Source: Dryomyza anilis (Eukaryota > Arthropoda > Insecta > Diptera > Dryomyzidae). Taken from it: a stretch of 64,000 nucleotides of DNA. Below the pieces are notes generated by a model. That model did not search any database and was not told the DNA's origin. It worked only from the letters and a program-made list of their open reading frames with translations. Shown one piece after another: positions 34,561-46,839 of this stretch (positions are counted from its first letter, which is position 1; each line of letters opens with the position of its first letter). The stretch spans positions 68,702,367 through 68,766,366 of the forward strand of contig OX638133.1 in the NCBI GenBank assembly GCA_951804985.1. Direction: 5' to 3'. The translations under genes and the position numbers were made by a program.

Positions 34561-34888
34561 TGCTCCTGCACAAACATCCTGTGTGTATGTCTGTCTGTCT
34601 GTTATTCTGCACGTGGGTACAGTTCTCCTGTTTTGGGCTCGTTGTATTTTGGTGCTTTGTAATTTTAATTTACTTTGCAATTCGTATGCGACAGGACGAA
34701 GACAACAAGAATGACAACGACGACGTGTGCCCTCGTGTAACTTGCGAGGCACGAACAAACGAAGCGCAGCACCTGCTGTACTACAAGACATTCGTGTGGG
34801 GGAGAGTACGAGAGAGTGTGTGTGTGATGTTGCTTTTCATGAGGCTTCGATGGTATATGTAGCGCTACTTGCGCCCCACAACACAGCC
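34561..34888. other. GC-rich island 7, upstream of tRNA-Arg
   Basis: GC-rich. Overlapping 93-codon plus and 84-codon minus ORFs have no recognisable domain. It is arranged like island 6: a low-stop GC-rich block directly 5' of a tRNA gene. Confidence 0.35.
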
Positions 34889-34961
34889 GCCCCAGTGGCC
34901 TAATGGATAAGGCATCGGCCTCCTAAGCCGGGGATTGTGGGTTCGAGTCCCATCTGGGGTA
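34889..34961 (+). tRNA. tRNA-Arg (anticodon CCT)
   Basis: A 73-nt cloverleaf. The acceptor stem is GCCCCAG paired with CTGGGGT (first pair G:U) with discriminator A at 34961. The anticodon stem is TCGGC/GCCGG around the loop CTCCTAA, with anticodon CCT at 34922-34924, reading AGG arginine codons. The A box is TGGCCTAATGG (34896-34906) and the B box is GGTTCGAGTCC (34940-34950). No intron and no encoded CCA. Confidence 0.97.
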
Positions 34962-34975
34962 AAAATTCTTCAATA

Positions 34976-34984
34976 TTTTTTTTT
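34976..34984 (+). terminator. Pol III terminator of tRNA-Arg
   Basis: A run of nine T residues 15 nt after the mature 3' end. An imperfect AAAAATTCTT lies between them, so this is the first strong T-run. Confidence 0.85.
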
Positions 34985-35240
34985 CGCGCGCATTTTTATT
35001 TTTTTTTTTAATTTTTTACTTTTTGTTGTTTATGATTTAATGGCATTTAACCCTCGCGTAAAAGTGAATAAAACACTTTCGCTAACTTCAGCGGCTGGTC
35101 GGCCGTCTGTCTACGCACAACAGATGGTGTTTAATGCAGTTAGCAGCAAGCAGCAGCATTAATATCGCCAACAATAGTAACAGCCAGTTACAGCAACATT
35201 CACTGACTTTTTGTGACAATCCGCAACGGCTACAGATACG
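34985..35240. other. Continuation of GC-rich island 7
   Basis: CAGCAGCAAGCAGCAGCA-type triplets at 35135-35160 and a 75-codon ORF running on from the tRNA. Not supported as coding. Confidence 0.3.
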
Positions 35241-35896
35241 CGTCGCATTTATTCTACATAGTATGTATCTGCCAGATATTTAGGTATCTGAGCACTGAGC
35301 GCACGACAGCATGAATAGATAGATACACAACAAAAATATAAATAAAAATAACAAAAACAAAAGCAAAACAATTGAAAACATCTGCCGCACGAGAATTATT
35401 ATTATCATCATCATCATCATTGGTTGTGTTAAGTTGAGTTGAGTTGACGACGATTAAATTTATAAGAAGTTTAATTTGAGATACAAAATGCAGTTGGCAA
35501 CAGCGCAACAGTTTGCAGCAAAGCAGAAAGTTGCCAACTTTCAGGTGTTTTTTTTTTTGTTTTTTCGCTTTGTTTTAGGCATTAATTTTGGCAACATTCA
35601 GATTGAATACTTTTTCTGCATGGCAAGCGGTGGGGGTAAAAGTTCAAAAAACCAAAAGTCCTATTTCGAAGTTTTAAATAAAATATTATAGTATAATAAG
35701 TTGTATTATATTTTTCAGTTTATTCAAATCGAGTTGGTATTGTAAAATATTTGTGAGTCATAATATATAGACATTCAAATAGACTTCCTAAAAATTCAAA
35801 GTATTTAAAGATTCACTTGACAGTTTGGTATGCCGGTTGTTCACATTTTCCATATATACAGAAAAAATTCATCAATATGATTTATTCATCATTGGG
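35241..35896. other. Mixed stretch with CATCATCATCAT tract
   Basis: A short ATCATCATCATCAT run lies near 35403-35420. A 71-codon ORF starting at 35476 is in a T-rich context. No gene called. Confidence 0.35.
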
Positions 35897-36112
35897 CATT
35901 TCACGAAAGCTCGATTTTAAAACCAATTTTATTAAATTGAAAACAGTTTCGTGCTCGAATTTAAAACCAATGAGATTATTTTAAAAATATTTTCGTTTGA
36001 TATAAAAACCATTTCGTTTAAATTGAAATTAATTTCGTTTAATTTCTAACCATTACGTTGAATTTCAATTTTAAACATTTGTTTTTAATTGTGACATCGA
36101 TTTTTTCTCAGT
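35897..36112 (-). mobile_element. CACTGAGAAAAA repeat, reversed copy
   Basis: The plus-strand right end TTTTTTCTCAGTG followed by TA mirrors the left end at 25890. The other end, TTTCACGAAAGCTCGATTTT, matches the complement of 25990-26010. The interior is made of TTTCGTTTAA/TTAAACGAAA units. Confidence 0.6.
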
Positions 36113-36596
36113 GTATTAACATTTTCTTCTGTTTGTTTTCACTTTCACCAAAATCTTTTATATCGGTTTATTTTTGATCGGTTACGGTTCGGTTTTAAAA
36201 ATAAAACGTTTTTAAATGGATATTGTTTTCGGTTTCTATTACGGTTTCAATACCTGTTTAAAATACAATTCAAAAGAAAGAAATTTTTCAATATGATGTA
36301 CACTTTTTTTATAACAGCCTTTGATATGGCTTACTAAATGCAATATTTACTTCCCAGCTAATTATTCAAACGTAAAAAATAAAACATACAAAACTAAAGC
36401 TCATGGAAAATACATTGAAAAATTATACTGCATTAAAAACAAAAAAATCTACATATTTTTAAAATTCATATATATTTAATTTCGCTACCTAATTGTATTT
36501 TATTTTATTACATTGATGTAGTTGTTCTTTTAATAGATAACAACCACCTTTTCATACAAAATTTTGCTACATTTGTATTTAAAATAACTACATTTC
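36113..36596. other. AT-rich stretch ending in the SINE-flanking repeat
   Basis: 36537-36586 is the block shared with 543-593. The rest is AT-rich with no gene. Confidence 0.45.
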
Positions 36597-36850
36597 GAAG
36601 CGGAAGCTCAGTAGTTAGTGCGTTGGACTGCGAGCCGAAAGGTCCCGGTTCAAACCTGGACTGGGCATCTTTTCATAGAAACATTTTTATACGAGAGTAA
36701 AAACATTGCATATGAAAAGCTCTCACCCGCCGTTCGGATTCGGCTGTAGGTCCCCCCACTTTGAGTACAAATATAACACGCACAGCTCAAAATGGTGAGA
36801 GAGCTGGGCCTTAGTTTATATAGGACTGTAGTGCCAAACTATTATTATAT
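36597..36850 (+). mobile_element. tRNA-derived SINE, copy 5
   Basis: It has an A box (AGCTCAGTAGTTAGTGCG), a B box (GGTTCAAACC) and the body with CTCACCCGCCGTTCGGATTC, ending in ACTATTATTATAT. It appears inserted in the TTTGTATTT...TACTACATTCTGTA repeat, whose two halves flank it and align with 5740-5860. The target duplication is degenerate. Confidence 0.85.
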
Positions 36851-37790
36851 TATGTTGTATTTATTTGTACTGCTTGAAATATATATGTTAATTAAAATTT
36901 TGCATTTGTTTTACTACATTCTGTATTTATTCAAAAGTAAATACAAATATATTCTCTCAAAACAGGTTGTTATAAATACATGTGAAAATAAAAACATTTT
37001 AATTTAATGAGGTAAATTTTACTGCATTGATTTTTCGTTTTATAAAAATATTTTATTCAAGTTACACTAGGTTTATCCGTCAATTACCAAGTTTTTTAGG
37101 GGTTAATTTGGCCCATTTGTAATTATTTTGTTAATAATGAAGTCATCCAATTCTATCCATATCTATTTTTAGGTTCGTTATGATTTACAGTCTAGACGTC
37201 TGATCCGATTCAGAAATTTATTTTATACATTATACAGACTAGTTCAATATCTGTATAAATTTGTATTGAGAAGATATTCAGAATTTAAAAGTGATCATGT
37301 AAAAAATATGTACAAAAAAATAAAAAAAAAATACAAAAATTCGCAATTGCTTTTGTGATTTACATATATAAACAAATAGAAAGTATTTGTATCTATCTGC
37401 AAGATAACAGAAAAGCATAGTTGAGACATTATGAATATATTGTTGCTTTAAATTCTCAACTTTGTACTTGGTACAGTGTTTTCTTTGCTATTTCAGTTTT
37501 AGCTAATTCTTTGTTACAGTTTCCCTCAACTATGTTTTATCTTATCTTTTTAGCAAGTGGAGCATATTTGAAGTTTTATTTTTAGAGCGAATAACAACAA
37601 CTTGGGTTAGTTTTAGATTTGCTAGTCACTACACACAAGTGAAAAATGTTAAATAATTTTCAATTGCCTGTTATTAATTTAAATGACAGCAAAAACAATT
37701 AAAACAATTTTAACAAATTTTAAAATGTCGATAAAATATATTTATGAATCCGAGCGTCAATTTGATTAATCTTTATCACTTTTAACAAAA
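36851..37790. other. AT-rich stretch with the ACTACATTCTGTA repeat at its start
   Basis: 36851-36990 matches 5780-5890. Beyond that there is no recognised feature. Confidence 0.4.
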
Positions 37791-39663
37791 TAAAGTGTAT
37801 TTTATTTTACTACACAGTCTGCCATATTTCGGAGCTCTACGATAATCGAAGTTCGAAGATCTCGTTGCTTTATCACTACAATTTTTTAAAATATTTCGTA
37901 CAATAAAATTTAAGGAAAAGATACGCTATATAACTATTTATCACTTCGATATCGCAAGGTTTTTCGAATCAATCTCGATATTCGATGTGATATCGATCCA
38001 GAATCGTTTTTTTCTCATTTCAAATAAACTTCATTTTCCCGTTACGATGTCTGCGTACATCTTAGAGCGAATTGTAGTATAATATAGATACGAAGTCATA
38101 ATCGAGATCAACTGAATTCCTCGACTACTCGAATCAGTCTCGAACAGATATCGAATCGAATGGCTCACTCGGTCACGACAGTTTTAGCATAATTTCATAC
38201 ATTGTGTAGTTAAATCAAATCAAATAAATACAAATGTATTTAAAAACTGAAATGTATTTAAAAACTGACAAAATTTAGTAGAATTGGATTTTTTTTTAAA
38301 ATAATACATAAATGTAGTTATACTAAGTGCATTATAACAATAGCATCACAATTAATATAAATAATTTTTAAACAATTTCACTCAATTACTATCAACTTTT
38401 TTCTCTGTGCGTATTGCGTTTTATTTACTTTAAAAACGTTGATAAATTAATTTGCATGCAAATAAAATTTATTTTTAATCTGTTTTCTGTCCATTCAGTA
38501 TTTTTTTGTAAATGCCCCGACTTTTCCCCGCGCTTTCGTTTGGTTTACGTGTTGTGCGTCAAGTACTTGGGCTGGTGGGTGACGGCGATGCGGGTCATAT
38601 TTGGCTTTGTCTCGTAAGAGATTAAAATATTTGAATTATTAAAAATATTTCTATTAATATTTTTGTGGACTCACCATGTACGTACCGTGTGATTATCTGC
38701 AAATAGAAAAAGAAATACAATATTAATAAGTTTTAGTTAAGCAAATAAATTATAATAATGAGCTTTATATCATATGAGCTTTATATCATATATATTCGTA
38801 TGTTTGACTGATACAAGAAATAATAATCAAATTGTCTGCATATTTTAGAGTTAGTATTTTAAATTAACTTTTAATACTGCGAATATTTGTCCACGACTTA
38901 CGCTGTTTTACGCAATAAATACAAACTAAGTCTCATTCATAAATTTGTACATATTTATAAAAAATATGCCTACAATAAATATAATTTGTTTGTAATAAAA
39001 AATTTTGAAATTTTTTTATCAAACTCAGTTTATGTCAAGGTATTAAGAACAATGTATATGTTTTTATTTTGAAATTTATCTGTTTTATAATATTGTGATA
39101 TCTGTTAGTTATTTTATTAAATGAAAGGTAATTATTAAAAAAAAAATAGCTGAGACTTTTTTTAGTAAATATACGAGTAAATTAATGTAGTAAATGAATG
39201 TAGTAAAAATAAATTTGAAAAATCTAGTTCTACTACATTTACCTAAATTTTAACTGCATTTGTATTTATTTATATTGATTTTACTACAAAATATATTAGA
39301 TACTCGTTTCCTACATATTACAGAAACTGTAGTATGTTTTCGTTTGTGATTTTTTTTAATTTTTTCAAGTCCGCTTTCACACACAACAAACTTACTGCGC
39401 TTGTGACAGATACAAGCGGAACCGAATCAATGCATATTTTGTTGCATATTTGGTTATGCTTCCAACTTCATCATCAGGAAATTTGTTATATACATTTACA
39501 AGTATTTATTACAATATTATTTAAGAGAATACATAACTTTGTTTGGCTTTTAAATAAATACAGAATGCAGTTAAAATAAATGCATATGTAGTATTTTCTA
39601 GATATATATGGATTTTTTAAAAAAGTACAGAATGTATTCAAAATAAATGCAAATGTAATAATA
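37791..39663. other. AT-rich stretch with TCGA-rich patch and dispersed repeats
   Basis: 37840-38170 is rich in ATCGA/TCGAA words. 38200-38300 and 39180-39660 carry the AAATACAGAATG/TAGTAAAAATAAATGCA repeat. Short ORFs (61-81 codons) have no features. Confidence 0.4.
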
Positions 39664-40035
39664 TTAAGGCTGAGTTTTGTTCTTCATTTATCCACCTAAA
39701 AAAATGCATGATTTTTGGACTTTTTTGGATTTTTTTTGGATTTTATAGATTTTTGTACATTTTTTGAATTATAACTTATAAAATAAATATTTGTGGTTTT
39801 CAGAGTACGATTTATTTTTTGAAAATTTTAGAATTGGATATAAACCAGCAAATCTAAAACAATTTTTTGGACCTCTGCTAGTTTTAACCAAAGGTATACA
39901 GCAGTTATCGGCAGCGAAAGGGTGGGAAGAAACAACTTTAAAAACCGATAAATTAAATTATGTTATTTATAAAAAATCCAATAAAAACCAAAAACATCTG
40001 GATATAGGGTTATTTTATACTTGTGTATTTTTATA
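39664..40035 (+). mobile_element. 'Pentamer GGATTTTT' repeat (putative hAT relic), copy B
   Basis: After AAGGCTGAGTTTTG come TTTTTGGACTTTTTTGGATT and ATATTTGTGGTTTTCAG, then TTTTTTGAAAATTTTAGAAT and GGATATAAACCAG. The same order occurs in reverse at 54396-54215, and part of it at 50300-50400. The 82-codon ORF inside (39791-40039) is not convincing. Confidence 0.55.
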
Positions 40036-40207
40036 TTAGGTAATATATTCATTGTCGAATGGATTAAAAATAATACATAATATAAGATATGAATGTCTGC
40101 ATATCAAGAATAATTGCTCTTAGTTATTTCAACATGACAGACGGAAAAATTAAAACAAAACACAATAGCGAATATTACAGACAAAGCAAGATCGAAAACA
40201 AAACAGT
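40036..40207. repeat. 'ATATCAAGAATAATTGCTCTTAGTTA' repeat, second copy
   Basis: 40095-40130 matches 19240-19275. 40165-40185 (TAGCGAATATTACAGACAAA) matches 20247-20267. Confidence 0.5.
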
Positions 40208-41045
40208 TATACGAACTAGACATCTGCAGAAGTGCATTTGAAACCCACTTCAAGACATTCACTTCGTTTCAAAACATTTAGTGTCGTCAACTCTATCAAA
40301 TGAATGGCTTGCTCACAACAACAAAGCATCAAGTACTGTCAAAACAAAACAAAACTGCAGTGAAGATGTCTATGGGGATGTGCAATAAAAATTAAAATAC
40401 TGAAATGCTGCTTATGACACCGAGTACTTAGTGCATTTTTTATTTTTTTATTTAATCATTCTTACTCTAAGGAATTTTCATTAATATTGAAATATATAAC
40501 AACAAAAAAACAAAAGGTATAAGAAAATCATATAATGTTTTATATTAAGTTTTTTATTTATCGACATTTTTTCATTATTTAATTTTTTTCATTATTTAAT
40601 TAGATATTTTTTTAAATATATTGCTTTTTGACCAGAGCGTTGTTTTTATCGTACAACATTTTTTTTTAACAATTTTTTTTATTTTTCATATAACGTTTGT
40701 TGTATTTTTTATTAATACATAAATAGCAACAAAACATAACCAATGTTCGTATTCTCACTCGTTACTAATTGCTCTCACTCGCTGCACCCACCGTATTCGT
40801 TGCATATTTAGCGACAGTGTTGTCGTTTGAACGTTTTGAATGGCTTGATGTTTGGACAGTACTTGGCATCAATGAAACAAATACTGCAGTGAAGTGAAGT
40901 CGCTCAGAGAGACTTCACTATAATACTGTCGATTGTTATTTGCGAAATGAATTCAAAACTGTAGAGTGCAGTAGTGCATATTTGCAGAGGAAACTTCAAA
41001 ACCATTTGTGAAGATGTCTAATACGAACACATGTTCTTTAAATTT
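40208..41045. mobile_element. Probable fold-back element with long diverged arms
   Basis: The left arm has TAGACATCTGCAGAAGTGCA and GCATCAAGTACTGTC. Reading the right arm (41035 back to about 40840) on the minus strand gives TAGACATCTTCACAAATGG and GATGCCAAGTACTGTC in the same order. The interior is AT-rich without an ORF. The boundaries are approximate. Confidence 0.45.
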
Positions 41046-42880
41046 TACGAAGAAAACATCAACAACATTTTTGATTTTCTACACATCAAGAAAAATTTCT
41101 TTTAGTTACTTTTTTGATAATTAAGTGAATCTGTTTCGTAAAATGCATAATGTTTCCGTTTATTTTTTCGGGATTTAAGAAGATTTTCCCTTGAAGTTTA
41201 TTAAATTAAAACAAAATTTGTTTTAATTTAACAAAAAATTATTAAAAACCTAAGAAAATAAATTATTATTATTCGATAAATTAATATTGCTGGAATAAAC
41301 ATTACTTTAATAAATAAAACTCATGATTTGGAATTTGTTAAATTTATTTTTTTTTGATTATTCAGTTATTGAAAATTTAAATCATATTTTTCGACAATTT
41401 TTTTTAACAAATATATTTTAACAATTTTGTACTTTTAATAAAAATAGTCATTTTTAGTACAGCTTCAAATTTCTACTTCAAAAGTAACGTTTCTCGCTTC
41501 GGTTTCAATTCTATATATTTTTTAAAGTTGTACAATTTATTCTCTAATATTAATTGATTTCAAAACAAAACACAAAGTTTTGTAAAAATAATCAATTCAA
41601 CAATTTCATTTTAAACTCTGTACAACAATCGTGACTAAAATCATAGGATTAAAATACTTATAACGTAATTGTTTTCTATTTTGATCTGTACCGAACAACA
41701 TGTTTAACCGCATTTGAGAGACATTTGAATTGAAAAAAAAAATATCACTTCATAAGTAGGCGGCACGACTAAAACTATTTTATGGTGACAGATATTAGAC
41801 TCTTATCTCGATTTTCGAATTTGGCGCCGTCGTCCAGTATATTTACTTTCCAAGCACGGCATATGCGCATTATTTTCATTAAATGTTTCAATGTCAGAAA
41901 TAACAAAAAAAAAAATACTTATCAGTAAATTATTATATTTAAAACCAGCAATATTTCTGTGGATTTAAGCAGCAAGATTTATTAAACGAACCAAAAAAAA
42001 AACCGATTTGGTTTATGTTTTTCAGAAATTTAAAACAAAATCTAATACTTAGTGAAATGCTATGAAATAAGCAGCTTAGCAAGAATTTAATTAAGACGAA
42101 TGTTAAAAAAATAAAGATTAATTTTAGCAAATTGGAAAAAAAACAACACTTATATCTACGTTAACTGAACAATCTACGAGAGACGTATATAACTTAATTA
42201 ACTCTAATTAAGACGATGTCAAAGAAACAATTGAACGAGTCGTATTACATCGTTGGCGCACCGACAACATTAAAGACGTCATCCAAACATCGGCCCCAGC
42301 AAAACGGAAATGAAAGTTCAAAGGCTCACAGCACAGCACAGAAACCTCCGAAACGCACTTTATGCTGTATAGAAATTAATTAAGTTCATAGTATTTAATT
42401 CTACAAACAGTCGTAGTTTGAGGCGAGATTAATAAATGCGACCTTTTTTGTTCTTTTTGCTCTATAAATAAAAATGCGTTTGTATTTAAATGTCAACCGT
42501 TAGTCTGTCAGTCACAAAGTCGCAAATAATGTCGTGATGATTATGATTAAATGTCAACTTTTTGTATGACATTGTGTTGCAAATGATGCCGCCGACATAT
42601 GTGCATTTTGCGGAAGGAAACCTTTAATAAATCAATCAATTAAATGCTTGGAAGACACATGTAGAAAGTTGACAAAACCGATGGGTTAACGTTGTGGAAA
42701 ACGTCGATGATGATAATGATCATAATATTTACAGTTCAAAGAAAATTAAATATGGAACCAAATATTTGAAAGTATAAGCTGCGTTTTTTTTCATAATTTA
42801 AATTTGAGTTGGAACAAATTTTATACGCAAAACAAAAACAACATTTAAACCAAGGTGTAAAAAAAATTAAAAATGTTAGG
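41046..42880. other. AT-rich stretch, no gene
   Basis: A degenerate third copy of the ATCAAGAAAAATTTCTTTTAG repeat lies at 41085-41115. The rest, including a somewhat GC-richer patch at 42230-42360, holds no recognised gene. Confidence 0.4.
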
Positions 42881-43560
42881 AAGATTGACCCAAACTATTG
42901 GTATATATTTTTGGAAAGCCCTATCTATTAACTATCTAACGTATGAGGTTCGGTTAGTACACAGTCATCACCACCTGGACAGTGGCCACTTCAAAAATGT
43001 GTTTCAGGCGCAAAATGGAAAAGTTCAAATTTAAGAGCAAAAAACGTATTTGACTTTAACAGAGGCAAAAAAAACGAATTTAACTCTAATTGGGAATATG
43101 CATTTCATATTGAAAACAATTAAATTCGAAAAATTATCAAAAATACCAAATCGATATAACCTAACTTTTGGCATATAGTTTTGGAAAGCCTTATCCATTA
43201 CCTATCCAATGTACTAAGTTCGGTTAGTACACAGTCATTCCCACCTGCACAGTGACCACTTCATCATGACCACTTTTTATAACAAATATGACTCATTTTC
43301 AAAAAAAAATTAAAAATATTACGATCTCCCAAACTTTTGGTATATATTTTTGGAAAGCCCTATCCATTACCTATCCAATGTGTTAGGTTCAGGTTCCAAT
43401 AAAATCGAAAAAAAATACAATAAAAACCAAAACAAAATCCGGAGGATAGATTTTTTTTTAAATCCGGATTTTTTCCAGCCTTGATTAGGTTCGGTTAGTA
43501 CACAATCATCTAAAACTGGACCGTGGCCATTTAGATGCACCGATTGATGAATTATTCCCA
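42881..43560. repeat. Three diverged tandem repeat units
   Basis: Units marked by TTGGTATATATTTTTGGAAAG followed by CCCTATC, TTCGGTTAGTACACAGTCAT and GGACAGTGGCCACTT start near 42898, 43167 and 43336. The spacing is irregular, and the third unit is interrupted by the 94-bp insertion listed next. Confidence 0.8.
43390..43483. mobile_element. 94-bp hAT-like MITE inside tandem repeat unit 3
   Basis: The insertion begins CAGGTTCCAATAAAATCG and ends TTTTTTCCAGCCTTG. It is flanked by GTTAGGTT (43382-43389) and ATTAGGTT (43484-43491), a 7/8 match of hAT size. Removing it restores the tandem unit sequence GTTAGGTTCGGTTAG. The right end matches 51105-51159. Confidence 0.65.
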
Positions 43561-45148
43561 TGACCCGCCTCTGAAAACGGTCTGTAAATGCTCTGTTAAA
43601 AATTTTGTTTTGAATCTTTGCTAGTTAAATACGTATTTATATTCACGGACTTTTAAGGGTAAAGAATCAACAATATTTACTAAAACTAACTAGTTTATCG
43701 AAAAAAAAATGCGTACCAAAAAATTTCTAAAATTCTCAAATTCATGGACAAAAATTGTTTTTGTATAGACAAACACTCATAAGGAAATACAATACAATTA
43801 ATAGTTTTTTTTTTCTATTAAAACTAGTCAATAGGATAAATTTATTATTATTGCACGCTGCAAAAAAAAGGACTCTCCCAAACATAATTTTGCAGGCATT
43901 ACATATATCTTTAGAGCTTAATGCAAACAAAAGTATTATTGTATTGCCAAACCATATTATAATAATAGCTAAACATATTTTTGTTTTCGTTCAAACATAT
44001 TTATGTTCAGAACCATGGTTAATATCATTAAATACCATAAAAATACCAAATACTATTCTTATACCAAATACTATACTATATTATTTTTGAGTTAATATGA
44101 AAATATTTAATATTATATTTTCTATTTAATCAAAAACTTGACAAATTATAATTTTATGGGATTTTTTTTACAATTGTACTACAGTAAAGAATAGGAATAA
44201 AGGATACTTATTTTTAAATCTATTAAATATAGTCACAATGCTAAAATTCATTGTTCTATTCAGATTTAAAACTTATAACCCTACACCTCTGCGCTAGGCA
44301 ATATAAAATAACAAAGTATAATTCTAATATTTTGAGATTATTCTGAGCCCTTATCGCCTAAACCAGACGCGTATACATTTATGCATAGAGTATCCGAAAA
44401 TATAAACATTAATTCAAATTTAAAAATGATGGTACACTATATTATTTTTACAATATTGATCCAGATTGTGCATGTTGAAAAACTGAATTGAGATCCAGAT
44501 AAATTCTTGATTTTTAGTTTAACTATTTATAAACATCCTTAATCTGAAATCCGTCGTACCGAAGACAACATTTTTGGGAGGATCGATAAATTATTTGGAT
44601 TGTGATACAAATTGAAATATTTCGCAATACACTATTACTAAAAATACTGCTTGATTTGACAAGCCTATTTGTCTATGTTTGAAAGCCTGTTAAATCTTGA
44701 GTATTTTATATATTACACGTTTTTTTCCAAAATTTACAAACAAATTATTTAATTAAATTTCAGTAAGTTAAAATTTAATACATTATTTCGAATATTTGAC
44801 AGCAAAATCAGGAGACTGAAACTCAGAAAATTGAAAACAATTTTTATTTGTAAAATGAATACTGAAAATTTATAAATAAATATGTTTCTGAGACGAAATA
44901 TTTTGAAAGCATATTTGACTTTCACTATAAAATATACCTACTGATTTACTCGACCATGACATCATTACCATTTAACTTACTCTGCCAATATAAATAGTAA
45001 AATGTAAAAACGTAAAATATCCAAATTATCATTTTTTCGATATTATAACGTTACACGAATAACGTTACGGCAACGGAAAACAGTTTTTAATTTTTCGGTA
45101 ATGGTATGAAATTTTGAAATAATAACATAGTAAAATGTACCCTATGTA
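43561..45148. other. AT-rich stretch with a decayed CACTCA MITE
   Basis: 43769-44170 contains ATAGTTTTTTTTTTCTATT and AACTAGTCAATAGGATAAAT, words of the CACCCAGAAAAAA family, without clear ends. A 111-codon ORF (43755-44090) over it is not credible. No gene. Confidence 0.4.
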
Positions 45149-45585
45149 CCCATTTGCAGTGTTGCCAGAATTTTTTTGAAGAAAAAGCTAAACAAAAAAA
45201 AAAGCTGGAAAAGGCTAAAATCAAGTTAAAAAGAAGCTAAAAAAAAGCTAAACATTTTATTTATTTTTTCTATGTGTCTTATTAAAAATAATATTAGAAA
45301 AAACCAATATAATATTTCAGTATAACAAAAATATCCTAATTTAAATATTGTCACTAAATTTCGAATTTCCAATAAAAAGTCAATAAATAAATGTAAGCTA
45401 TTCACAAATTTTCAAATTTTTATTAAAAATTAATTTTTTAACTAAAATTTCAAATTTTCAAAAATATTTCATGTTAAAACTTTTCATTTATCCTCAAAAT
45501 ATACAAGAAATTTCCAATGTCAAAATTTCTTGAGAACTAAAAATTTCTTTAAAATTTCATAAATTTTGAAATATTTCAAAAAATT

Positions 45586-45830
45586 GACAACTAAAAGCAG
45601 TACATTTAATCAAATATGGGAAACCTTTTTAATCTTTCAAATTTTCAATAAATTTAATTATTAAAAGTAAATGATGCCTTTTTAAAGTTGCAAAATCAAT
45701 TAATAGATTTACATTTTCTTATCACGTGATAAAAAAATGAGATCATCGATTAAAAATTGAAGGAGTTTTTTAAAATGAATATTTGTCATTTTGAAAATGT
45801 ATTTGGTGACTTTTCGTTCTACAACGACGA
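45586..45830. mobile_element. TCGTCGTTGTAGAA MITE, degraded copy 3
   Basis: The right end TTTGGTGACTTTTCGTTC followed by TACAACGACGA is intact. The left end (ACTAAAAGCAGTACATTTAA) is badly decayed, so the left boundary is approximate. It abuts the next MITE. Confidence 0.55.
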
Positions 45831-45834
45831 TGTA

Positions 45835-46054
45835 CACCCAGAAAAAAATACTATATAAATAATAGTTTTTTACTATTAAAAATAGTCAATAGTATAAATT
45901 ATTATTTTAATCGGAATACACCATTAAATACTAGGAAATACCATGACATTGCCATTGATTTCATATGAAAAGATTTATTTTTTGTATACTATTAAATCAA
46001 TAGTTGTATTATTGACCAAATTTAATGGGATTTGAGGGAATTTTTTTCTGGGTG
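45835..46054. mobile_element. CACCCAGAAAAAA MITE, copy 2 (220 bp)
   Basis: TA flanks both sides (45833-45834 and 46055-46056). The ends are CACCCAGAAAAAAATACTAT and the complement of CACCCAGAAAAAAATTCCC. The interior is closely similar to 24350-24568, so the family moved relatively recently. Confidence 0.88.
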
Positions 46055-46506
46055 TATGACTGGAAAATTTAATGGATAGAAAATCCAAAATTTTTCGATC
46101 ATTATTGCGAAACTTATTTGGGAAGGCTTTTTCGTTTTGTTTTGTAAAAGGCGTTGTTGTCACCGCAACCATCTAATTCAAACGTTATGTCAGACCATTT
46201 TTCAATATATTTAAAATGCTTCCACGGTCATAAAAAAGAATACTGTTGACATCAGGTTGTTCTTAATTTTAGGATACTCGAAGAAAAACAAAATTTTTAA
46301 AATCATGTATTTTAAGCAATATTTCAATTTATGTCGCACTTCTATATGAAAATGTCGATCATTTTCTAAATTTTATTAAGATTTAGCTAATTTAAAATAG
46401 GCTAAAAAAAGGCTAAATAAATTAGCTTCAAAATTTAAAGCTAAACTCAAAAATAAAAGGCTAAATCTAGATTTAAAAATGCTAAACAGGCAACACTGCT
46501 CATTTG

Positions 46507-46839
46507 TCTGTTTCCATTTTTTTAGTCGGTTTCCATTTTATTAGTTTTCTGCTATTACTTGTTGCATAAAGTAACACTGAACGATTACACGCACAAATTC
46601 TGACTGCTATTTATTATTTCGTGCATTATACTATTCTAAATTATCTTTGTAATTTCTTGGAGATTGCTTCATTTTCGTTACTTAAATATCAGCTGTTCCA
46701 AATAAGAAAAATAATCCTCTTCTTAAATGCTATTCACAATCGATAATTCGCTGACATTTGCCAATGCAGCCATATTTTAAGCACTGATCTGAATGAAAAT
46801 TAAACCGCCACTGAAAAACTGCTCGAATAGTTAAACTAC
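46507..46839. other. AT-rich spacer
   Basis: Nothing recognised. Confidence 0.4.

Larger units (their letters stand above)
45157..46498. mobile_element. hAT-like element (1342 bp) carrying two nested MITEs
   Basis: The ends are a 10-bp inverted repeat CAGTGTTGCC / GGCAACACTG. The flanks are CCCATTTG (45149-45156) and CTCATTTG (46499-46506), an 8-bp duplication with one mismatch. Both subterminal regions are arrays of AAAGCTAAA/AAAGGCTAAA, likely transposase-binding repeats. No transposase ORF remains. Its interior holds a TCGTCGTT MITE (to 45830) and a CACCCAG MITE (45835-46054). Confidence 0.8.
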
